A DNA stretch of 64,000 nucleotides, taken from positions 124,001 to 188,000 of the forward strand of contig NZ_CP060691.1 of assembly GCF_014352955.1 (NCBI RefSeq). The letters are read 5' to 3'. Below the pieces are notes generated by a model. That model was not told where the DNA came from, made no database searches, and saw only the letters and a list, made by a program, of their open reading frames with translations. Both the position numbers and the translations under genes were made by a program. Position 1 is the stretch's first letter. Every line of letters starts with the position of its first letter. This document shows, in pieces, positions 54,269 to 64,000 of the stretch. The DNA comes from Mycoplasma sp. Pen4 (GTDB lineage: Bacteria; Bacillota_I; Bacilli_A; Mycoplasmatales; Metamycoplasmataceae).

Positions 54269-54295
54269 TTAGCAAATAAGCATTGTGTTTGCTAA
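54269..54295 (+). promoter_or_regulatory. Variant CIRCE upstream of dnaK
   Basis: TTAGCAAAT-N9-GTTTGCTAA, arms identical to those before hrcA. The -10 box TATAAT follows at 54303-54308, so HrcA binding would block promoter access. Confidence 0.88.
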
Positions 54296-54302
54296 ATTGT
54301 GT

Positions 54303-54308
54303 TATAAT
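54303..54308 (+). promoter_or_regulatory. -10 box of dnaK
   Basis: TATAAT 58 nt before the dnaK ATG and 7 nt after the CIRCE. Unlike hrcA, dnaK has a normal leader with an ACGGAGGT ribosome binding site. Confidence 0.6.
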
Positions 54309-54362
54309 ATTAATAATTAAAAGGCTGAGAATGCCTATAAACAAACTCATACGGAGGTATAA

Positions 54363-56159
<1,797 letters not shown>

Positions 56160-56170
56160 TAATAGGCACA

Positions 56171-56203
56171 AAATTCCAGAGTAAAATCTGGGATTTTTAT
56201 TTT
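56171..56203 (+). terminator. Terminator of dnaK
   Basis: AATTCCAGA / TCTGGGATT stem (one G-U), 6-nt loop, then TTTTATTTT. Confidence 0.8.
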
Positions 56204-56319
56204 CTGATGCTATGACAAAGTGAAATAAATTCCAGAATCTGCAAAAAACCTGGAAATCTAAATATTTTCTGACGTCTCACAGCGTACCTGGTAAAATAAC
56301 AGACAGAACAGGAGAAAAT

Positions 56320-58824
56320 ATGAGTGATTTTTCAATTAATAAACTAGATGCAGAAAATTTTGATATTTATAATGAGAAAAAAATAAATATGATAGCCGAT
56401 TGTGAATGCGAAAGCACCAAAAATATCGGTATTAGCTCATTATTTAAAATATTAAATAATCGTCAGTCAAAATATGTAATACCCGAATATCAAAGAGAAT
56501 ATGTATGAGATAAAAAAATGCTTATAAATTTATTTAAAGATTTTAAATTAATTTTAAATAGCAATAGCGTATACTACAATGAACATTTCTTAGGTTTCAT
56601 GATAATTAAACAATTGACATCTCCTAATCAAAAAATCACTAATCGTATTATTGACGGCCAACAACGTTTAGTAACATTGGTTATATTTTTATGTGTAATT
56701 AGAGATTATATAATAGAAGATCAGGAAAAAATAAAAAATAGTGAATATAGTGAAATTGCTGCACAAATAAATGAATGATTACAAATAGATAATCTAGAAC
56801 CAAGAATAAAATATGATGATGAATTTAAGAGTCCTATCAAAGAAGATTTTAAAAATATCATTATGCATGAAATGTCAAATGAAAAATCCAAACATAATAA
56901 AAAAACACAAATTATTGATGCATATCACAAACTTAAATCTCTTTTTACAAAATTATTGACTGAAGAACAAGAAGAGCACCAAAACGTTAGCGAAGTAAAT
57001 TATTTAAGAAAATTAGTATTTACGTTGACACAAAAAATGTTTTTTGCATTGATAAGTTTGACGGCTGATCCAAATTCAAATAAATTTCCAATAGAAAATA
57101 GAATTTTTGAATCGCTGAATAATAATGGTAAAAAACTCGAACAATATGATTTAGTTAAAAACTATTTAATAAATTTATGAAAATATTCAAGTGATGACAA
57201 AAGAACAAAGGAAAAGAAAAAAGAGTTTTCAAACAAGTTTTGACCGTTTATAGACACCCTTAAAAAAGAAAAAAATAATTTTTTCTATCAATTTGTCAAA
57301 ACATACAAAAGCGATAATAGCAAGGTAAGGGAGCAAGATTATTATGATGCTTTCAAGAATATTGTAGAAATAAAATTAGAAAGTGATTTTATTAAAACTA
57401 TCGAATTATTAGGAAGTTTTAAAGATAAATATAAGTATTTTCTAATCGAACCTAAATCAACACAAAAAATAAATAAGACTGATGATTTATATGTCCAAAG
57501 GTTTTATTACAAAAAATTCAATAACCATGTTTCATTACCTATATTAATAAAATTAAAAGAGATTATCGAAGATAACAATAACCAATATGATGAAAACATT
57601 TTAATAGAAATGCTAAAAAGATTAAATAGTTATTTGATGAGAAGAATATGTGTTTCAGGAGGTGATGGTCTTAAAGATGATAATAATGTTTTATTAAGAT
57701 TTTATTACGAGAACTTAAATAATAATAATGATATTTCAGATATTATAGTTAAATTTGATAGATTTGTTGCCAAACGTGAGGTAACTACTACAAAGAATCC
57801 TGATAATACCCTTATTAATAATAGTTTCTTTGAAAAAGATTTTTATCAAAATAAAAAAACAGCTAAGTGGTTAAAAAATTATTTTGATTATTTAGTTAAT
57901 GTAAAAAACAAAACTTGATTAAATAACCAATATATTGATATCGATTCATACACAATCGAACATTTTATTCCTCAAAATCCAAACTCAGATTGAAAACAAA
58001 TATTATCCGATGATGATTATAAAGCTATTAGCAAAATTGGTAACTTATTTATTTTTAATCAATCTGAAAATTCAAAATTAAGTAATAAAAGTTTTGAAGA
58101 GAAAAAGAAATTAATTACTGAAAAGTTTGGGTTTGTATTAAAATTCAATACAACTGTCCTAAACGAAAAAAAATGAGGTTTTGAAGAAGTCGAAAAAAGA
58201 ACCGAACTTCTTTATAAATACTTCATAGAATGTTTTCCAGACTATTGTGATAGATATAGAAACCAAGATGATAAAAATGAGGAAACGACCAAAATTAAAA
58301 TCGAGCATAAAGATATAAATGCTCCAATTGTAGATAAAAAGATGAAGTTACCTTCAGTAAAATCAAAAAATGTCAAAAACAAAGAAAATGATAATTCTAT
58401 TTCTGCAATATTAGCTAATAAAGAATTTATAGACAATTATTTAATAAATGATGAGATAGATTTAAGATTAACTTTCAGAGTTAGAAACGAAGAAACAAAA
58501 GGGAAAATAGCTACTATGAAAGTATTGCCTGATGGCAAAATTAAGGTTCTAAAAGGTTCTGCAATTAAGAAATATTGAGATCCAAACGCCGTTAAAAAGC
58601 CTGAAGTAATTCAATTAAGAGAGGATGAAGCAAAATTAGAAGATATCGGTAGTGATTATATTTGAATTTTAAAAGAAGACGTAGTTCTAGATAATATTAC
58701 CGATGTTCAAGATTTTACTATAGGAACACATCGTGGGTGTCCTAAAAGATTAATTTCTAAACAAAAGCACAAGTACATCGAAGATGTATATGTTGAATGG
58801 AAAACTAAAAAAGAATCGCTATAA
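56320..58824 (+). CDS. DUF262/DUF1524 protein (GmrSD-like type IV restriction), copy 1
   Basis: 834 aa, many TGA-Trp codons. N-terminal DUF262: SKYVIPEYQREYVWD, then HFLGFMII and RIIDGQQRLVTLVIF (the DGQQR nucleotide motif). Middle: FESLNNNGKKLEQYDLVKNYL. C-terminal DUF1524 HNH-like part YTIEHFIPQN...W...IGNLFIFN with the conserved His. The last ~110 residues (KVLKGSAIKKYW... ILKEDVVLD...TIGTHRG) resemble DUF4357. GmrSD-type enzymes cut modified phage DNA. Ribosome binding site AGGAG. A paralogue lies 432 nt downstream. Confidence 0.8.
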
Positions 58825-58948
58825 TTTTGCGATCTTTCTTATGTCCTGGGGTTAAAATACTGAATTTTACAGCAAGTAAAATCCGAATTTACAGTAAAAT
58901 TATTTTAGAAAAAGAGAGTAGTTAATGATAATAAATGTATGTTTACAA

Positions 58949-58968
58949 TATATATATATATATATATA
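58949..58968 (+). repeat. (TA)10 tract in the promoter of DUF262 copy 2
   Basis: TTTACA at 58942-58947, then a spacer of exactly 17 nt made of AA... and TA repeats, then TATAGA at 58965-58970. That is the optimal spacing, so this promoter may be in the ON state with ten repeats. The gene starts ~290 nt downstream. Confidence 0.65.
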
Positions 58969-59008
58969 GAACTTTTTATTCGCAAAATAATTCAACGAAA
59001 GCAACTGG

Positions 59009-59030
59009 CGGTTTTTAACCGTGATTTTTT
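59009..59030 (+). terminator. Attenuator-like hairpin inside the duplicated cassette, copy 1
   Basis: CGGTT-TTT-AACCG stem followed by GTGATTTTTT. It lies downstream of the (TA)n promoter and would terminate transcripts before the gene unless read through. Confidence 0.55.
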
Positions 59031-59040
59031 CGTATTTTTG

Positions 59041-59255
59041 TAAGCTTAAAAATGTTTTGTGAATATTTAAAATGTAGTTTTTTATAACATATATCAAATG
59101 TCAAAATTTCATACTTAAAAACCTAAGACAAAGGGTTAAATGAATATAAAATCAAATGATAAGTGATTTTATTTAATATGAAAAACACTCTAAATTCTTT
59201 GATGGTCAAGTATAGAAATTAAAAGAAATAAAAATTATTAATGAAAGAAGGAAAA
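59041..59255. other. Unexplained stretch upstream of DUF262 copy 2
   Basis: 215 nt between the duplicated cassette and the start codon, not shared with the second cassette. AT-rich, no supported ORF; it may hold another promoter. I see nothing more. Confidence 0.4.
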
Positions 59256-61625
59256 ATGGATACAAGAATGATTACTAAGGGAAATGTAGAACCAACTAAT
59301 TTAGCTAATTTATTTACCGTAGAAGGAAAAGAAGATTATTATATTCCTACATATCAGAGAAATTATGTTTGAGGAAAAGATGCGATTAACAGTTTGTTCA
59401 ATGACTTAAAAAGCATTGTGAGCTTTAATGATGATAATAATTTTAATGAGCATTTTTTAGGAGTTATTTTAATGTATAGCCCGGGTGAAGAATATGGTAG
59501 ATATCCTAAATATTTAATTGATGGACAGCAAAGAATAACAACATTAACCTTAATGCTAATGGCATTAAGAAATTTAATGTTAAAGGAATCTGAAAAAACT
59601 GCACAAATTAATGAAATATGTGAGAACATAAATAAACGTTTTAAAAATTCAAGTGAAAAAAGTGTTACTTTAATAGATGACGAAAAAAATTCAACATCAA
59701 GCGAAAGTTCTTTAAAACAAATAATATTATCAAACACAACATATATAGACGAATTACACAAGAAATTAGGGATTGATGGTTCTAAAATTGATAAAAATAA
59801 AAATATAAACAATATAGAACTTGCATATAAAACTATTTACAACAAGTTGAAGTCTTATAAATTAGAATTAAAAAATAAAGATATTGCTCCTGAAATTTGA
59901 TTTGAAAAAGTTAAAGATGCCATTTTAAATCAAATGATCTTTGTCAAAATAAACTTCAATAACAACAATCAAACAACAAGTTTTCAACATAAGGTTTTTG
60001 AATCATTAAATAATAATGGTGTAAAACTTGAAGAATATGACTTAATCCACAATTACTTAGAAAGATTGTATTCTCAGGAAAAATTTGATGCACGTAATGA
60101 TAAAGATATAAAAAAGGAATTAGACAAAGCTATAGAAGAATATAGAAAGTTTTGAAATGATGACATTATTGGAAAAATGAACCAAAGTGAAATAACTGAG
60201 TTTTTTAAAACATTATTGGAAAAAGAAACCTACGATCTAGTTAATAAAAAGACATACTATAAAACTTTTAAGGAAACCGAAATTGTTAAGAATAATGGTT
60301 TTATAAAAGTTTTCAATTGAATTAAGCGTAATTTTGTTTTATATACAAAATGTTTAAATGTTGCATATGGCAAAAAAGGTAGTTTAGATAGAGAACTATA
60401 TTTCTACAATCTATTAAATAGAAAAAACTCATTACCTATCATAATGACCATTTACGAAAAAGTAAAAGAAACAGATGATAAGTCAAAAGAAACAGAAGAA
60501 CTTAAGAAGATAGTAAAAATAATAAACACATATACAATGAGAAAAACAGCCGCTGGGCACAATTCTAAAAGTGAAAACAATTTATTTATTTCTATTTACA
60601 AAAAAATGTTTGGTCCTAATAAGATGTTTGATAATGACAAATGATATGATCAATTAATTCAATTATTAATAGAAGAAAATAAATCTGAAAGTTCTAGAAT
60701 GCCTGAAGATAGCGAAATCCGTGATAGATTTAAATCACGTAATTACTATGGTACAGAATGATTAAAGCAATTCTTTAATTATGTGATTAACTATAATGAA
60801 ACAGGTGTAAATCCTGTCGATATAAGTTTGTACACTTTTGAACATTGAATTCCTCAAAGTAAAAGAAGAAATTCTGATAATCAAGAAGAAATAAAAGCAA
60901 TTGATTTAATTGGAAATTTATTTATCTTCAATAAAGAAGACAATAGTAAATTGTCTAATGCTTCTGATGAAGATAAGAAAGATATGTTAAATCAACTTCA
61001 AAAACAAGTTAATTTCAAAGTTAATGAACTTGCTCTTAATGAGAAAATAGATGCTAAAAAAGTTGATGAGAGATGTGTAGATCTTTTTAATGAATACTTC
61101 CTAAAATTTTTCGAAGATCCAAGACGCAAATTAAATACATTCCAAGATAAAAAAATCAAAAACAACACTAAACCAAGTGAGAAAAATGTATCTAGTGATT
61201 ATCCAAAAGCATCAATTACAAAAGTATTGAAAGATAAGGACTTTTGAAACGAAAAATTAAAGAATAGAGTTGCTTTTGACTACAAGAATCAAAATAGTAG
61301 TAAGCAAACATATGCAGAAATAACATTTGGTGAGTTTGGTGATATTATTCTTCTCAAAGGTTCTAAAATAGTAAAGACTTTTGAATACAAAAATCCCCAT
61401 GATGATGTTGTGGAATTACGTAATACAATCAAAACAGAAGTTTCAAGCGAGAATAATGAGATATTAATCACCCAAGAAAATGCTACATTCGAATTTATCT
61501 CACATCTATATGAATTTGTTAATAGCGCATATGAAAGTCATAATGAAAGATGAAAATTCAAAGATAATGAGAAATATATTGATGAAGAATATGTAGAATG
61601 AAAATTAGAAAAAGAATCGCAATAA
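59256..61625 (+). CDS. DUF262/DUF1524 protein (GmrSD-like type IV restriction), copy 2
   Basis: 789 aa, several TGA-Trp. Same core as copy 1: DYYIPTYQRNYVWGKD, EHFLGVILM, YLIDGQQRITTLTLML, FESLNNNGVKLEEYDLIHNYLERL and the HNH-like YTFEHWIPQSK...DLIGNLFIFN...NSKLSN. The C-terminal domain is different from copy 1 up to the last segment (VEWKLEKESQ against VEWKTKKESL). The start at 59256 has AAGGA at the right distance; the in-frame ATG at 59241 does not. Both copies carry the DUF262 NTPase-like motif but would recognise different substrates, inferred from the divergent middle. Confidence 0.8.
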
Positions 61626-61746
61626 TTTTGCGATTTTTCTTATGTCCTAGGGTTCAAATACCAAATTTTACAGCAGGTAAAAACCGAATTTACAGTAAAA
61701 TTATTTTAGAAAAGGAAGGTAGTCAATGAAAAACAGATACATCCCT

Positions 61747-61783
<37 letters not shown>

Positions 61784-61817
61784 CTTTAAATTCACAAAAT
61801 AATTCAACGGAAGTAAT

Positions 61818-61843
61818 TCGCGGTTTTTAACCGTGATTTTTTC
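61818..61843 (+). terminator. Attenuator-like hairpin directly before the methyltransferase start
   Basis: TCGCGGTT-TTT-AACCGTGA (one wobble) followed by TTTTTTCG, about 9 nt before the GTG start. It occupies the usual ribosome binding position. Confidence 0.55.
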
Positions 61844-61851
61844 GTATTTTT

Positions 61852-63111
61852 GTGAAAAACACAAAAGTCTTAAGAGTATTTGAAACCTTTGCTGGAATTG
61901 GCGCACAACACAAAGGTATTAAATACAACAATAAACATGATAAAGATGTGAATTTTAAAGTAGTAGCTACATCAGATTGAGATATGAGAGCTAATATTGC
62001 ATATAGTGCAATACACCATAATTTAGACATAAACACCTTGAAGAGTGTCCTAAACAAACACAAGGTGAATAATTTAGATGATTTTCTTGAAGGAAAAACA
62101 TATTCAAGTAATTCTAAAACACCATATAGAAATTTAAAAAGATTAGATCCAGAATTCAAAGAGATTTTAGTTGCGGCAAATCTTTTATCTAATAACCATA
62201 GTGATATTAATCAAGTTACAGGTGAAATAATCGATAACTTAAAAATTGATTTATTAACTTATTCATTCCCTTGTCAAGGGTTATCGGTTGCGAATATGGG
62301 ACGTGATAAAGGGATTAAAAATAGTGAATCAACTTCAAATTTAGTTTGACAAATTGGGAGAATATTATCTGAATCACAACATAAACCTAAATACTTATTA
62401 CTCGAAAACGTAAAACAACTTGTACATAAGTATAATGATGAATATCAAGAATGAAAAGATTACTTAGATGGATTAGGTTATAAAACATTTACAGGTATTT
62501 TCAATGCATTTGAACACGGTTCATTACAACGTAGAGAAAGAGTTTTTGCAATTAGTGTGCTTAAAGATACAAAAGTACCATTTGAGGAAAATGATATTGC
62601 ATACAAAGAATATGTTGGTGCTTTCGGAAAGAAAATACCGCTTGAATCAAGGGGTAAACAATATTTAAATATTTTTGATGTTAATAATGAGAATGTTGAA
62701 GAAACAACAAAAGTAATAATTAATGATACACCATCTAGAGTAAGAATGGTAAATGAAGGTTTAGACTTATCTGACTTGGACAAAGCTGCAAAACGTAAAT
62801 TTATTATTAATACACTTACAACCAAGCAAGATCGTTTACCTAACTCAGGTTATATTCCATTAAAGAATGATATTAGAAGAAAACTAGATTACCGTTTTAT
62901 AACACCAAGAGAAGCTTATAAAATCATGGGATTTGAAGATAAGGATTTTGATAAATTAAAACCATTCATTGATAAAGGTTACTTAAACAATGAATGTTTA
63001 TGAAGACAAGCAGGAAATAGTATTGATGTTAATGTTATTAAAAGTATTTTTAAATGTATTTTAGAGATAGAAAAATTTGATACAAAGGAAGAAAATAATG
63101 GCAGAGATTAA
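61852..63111 (+). CDS. DNA (cytosine-5)-methyltransferase
   Basis: 419 aa from GTG 61852, the only start codon in frame after the preceding stop at 61828. Motif I VFETFAGIGAQ, motif IV SFPCQGLS with the catalytic Cys, motif VI YLLLENVKQL, motif VIII QRRERVFAI, then a target-recognition region of ~150 residues, motif IX RFITPREAYKIMGFED and motif X QAGNSIDVNVI. Methylates cytosine C5; the target is not predictable. No Shine-Dalgarno is visible, and a hairpin occupies its place. Overlaps the next gene by 14 nt, suggesting a coupled methyltransferase-endonuclease pair. Confidence 0.85.
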
Positions 63112-64000
63112 AAAAAGTTTTAAATTAGGTTATTGAAAACTCGGTACAAATGCCAAAAATTATATTGATGAATCTATTATTAGATCTATAGAATGTATTG
63201 AGAAAAAAGAGATTAATTTAATATCTAATAATAGAGACACATACGAAATAAAAATACATGAATGTCCAAATTATCCCGATAATTTTGGTATGTTTCTTAC
63301 GGCTCCAGATAATGAAGAAATAAATTTATTTCCAACCAGGGATCCAAATCGTCCCGAAAATAAGGACAAAAAACAAAAAGAATTAGGTAATAGTAAGAAA
63401 ACCTGAGGTCAAATTTGTAATGTGCTTTATTGTTTTGGAATTATTGAGCAAATTAAACAAAACTCCGAATATGTTTTTAGTAAAGAAGTAGAGCAAATAC
63501 TTATCAATAAGAGCAACCAAGAAAATGATTTCTATGATTTTTTATATAACAACTTTATTCAAAATTTTAAAGATTACTACTTGTCAGATGTTTCGGATAA
63601 AAGTAAAAAATCTTTTAAAGAGAATGCAAGTAAAAGTTTCCTATTTACCATTTTCTTTGAGTTGGTGCGTAAATTTAAAGAATATGATGATGAGGTCATT
63701 GGCGGCTTTTACAACAATTTAAAAAATTACTTAGGTAACGACGATTTAGCAGATGAAATTATGTCTATAGAGGAAAATTACTGAGAAGACATAGTAAATA
63801 AACTTGCTCACAATAAAATGGATGATAAAAAGGCGCAAATTGCGTCATTGGTTGAAGAATTTAAGAATATTTTGTCTAATTCAATAACAAATTATGATGC
63901 AGAAAATGAAGATTTCGAAAACCAAAAAACATCTAAAAAAAATAACCAGAAAGACAACTTTATTAATTTTATAGATAAGAACGAAATATCTACTGGTATT
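63098..64000 (+). CDS. Possible cognate restriction endonuclease (truncated at window end)
   Basis: At least 301 aa, open to the last base of the window, starting inside the end of the methyltransferase gene (ATGGCAGAGATTAAA). No catalytic motif I can name; the N terminus reads KSFKLGYWKLGTNAKNYIDESI and the middle is helical and charged. Its overlap with a C5-methyltransferase is the only reason to suspect an endonuclease. Confidence 0.5.

Larger units (their letters stand above)
58811..59040. repeat. Duplicated intergenic cassette, copy 1
   Basis: Collinear with 61612-61852 apart from TA-copy number and a one-base indel. In order: end of the DUF262 gene, hairpin around AATCGC/GCGAT (terminator-like), a TTTTACAGCAAGTAAAAT-type imperfect palindrome, a (TA)n promoter tract, and an attenuator-like hairpin CGGTT-TTT-AACCG followed by TTTTTT. 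Confidence 0.8.

Noticed and set aside
59241-59258. Earlier in-frame ATG for DUF262 copy 2
   Set aside because: No ribosome binding site before 59241; AAGGA is correctly spaced only for the ATG at 59256.

Overview
The window is mycoplasmal chromosome. It is very AT-rich, and in-frame TGA has to be read as tryptophan throughout (genetic code 4): dozens of genes are only intact when TGA is Trp. There are lipobox-type surface lipoproteins, compact operons and several predicted leaderless mRNAs. I cannot fix the species. The integrative element resembles those of the M. bovis / M. agalactiae group (Mycoplasmopsis-like).

Layout. (1) 1-9.0 kb, housekeeping: rlmD and rsmD rRNA methyltransferases (minus strand), trmB, a YgjP-type metallopeptidase, a glycosyltransferase-like protein, an RDD membrane protein, a PcrA/UvrD helicase and a membrane protein. 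(2) About 9.04-27.7 kb, an integrative conjugative element (ICE) between that operon and rpsR. It encodes a winged-helix-like protein, a MobL-type relaxase, a VirD4 coupling ATPase split by an in-frame TAA, accessory acidic proteins, a topoisomerase IA::VirB4 fusion ORF, a 1772-aa surface protein and a DDE transposase-like protein. The fusion sits where the pilin-like and VirB6-like channel genes would be expected, so the element looks deleted and is probably not self-transmissible. (3) 27.7-31.3 kb: rpsF-ssb-rpsR (minus) and chromosomal topA. (4) 31.5-35.8 kb: an SPFH (YdjI-like)/zinc-ribbon/small membrane protein cluster with a broken SPFH gene, and an MsrA fused to a decayed MsrB. (5) 35.9-45.4 kb: two giant minus-strand lipoproteins, one with coiled-coil repeats plus BspA-type leucine-rich repeats (1220 aa), one with an M60-like metallopeptidase plus PA14 (1857 aa). 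(6) 45.9-48.1 kb: a single-chain restriction-modification enzyme. (7) 48.2-56.2 kb: tRNA-Leu, ptsH, cls, ybeY-cdd-era, and hrcA-grpE-dnaK with two variant CIRCE operators. (8) 56.3-64 kb, a defence island: two DUF262/DUF1524 (GmrSD-like) proteins, a DNA cytosine-5 methyltransferase and a truncated ORF that may be its endonuclease.

How parts work together. Four long (TA)n tracts lie in promoter positions: before the coiled-coil/LRR lipoprotein, before the single-chain restriction enzyme, and in two copies of a duplicated intergenic cassette in the defence island. This suggests that surface proteins and DNA defence are switched by slippage in the -35/-10 spacer. The dnaK operon genes carry a derived CIRCE with identical arms at both sites.

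The most unusual items are the topoisomerase::VirB4 fusion in the ICE, the TA-repeat promoters with their duplicated attenuator cassette, GrpE with a trigger-factor-like PPIase segment at its N terminus, and the MsrA protein with a catalytically dead MsrB domain.
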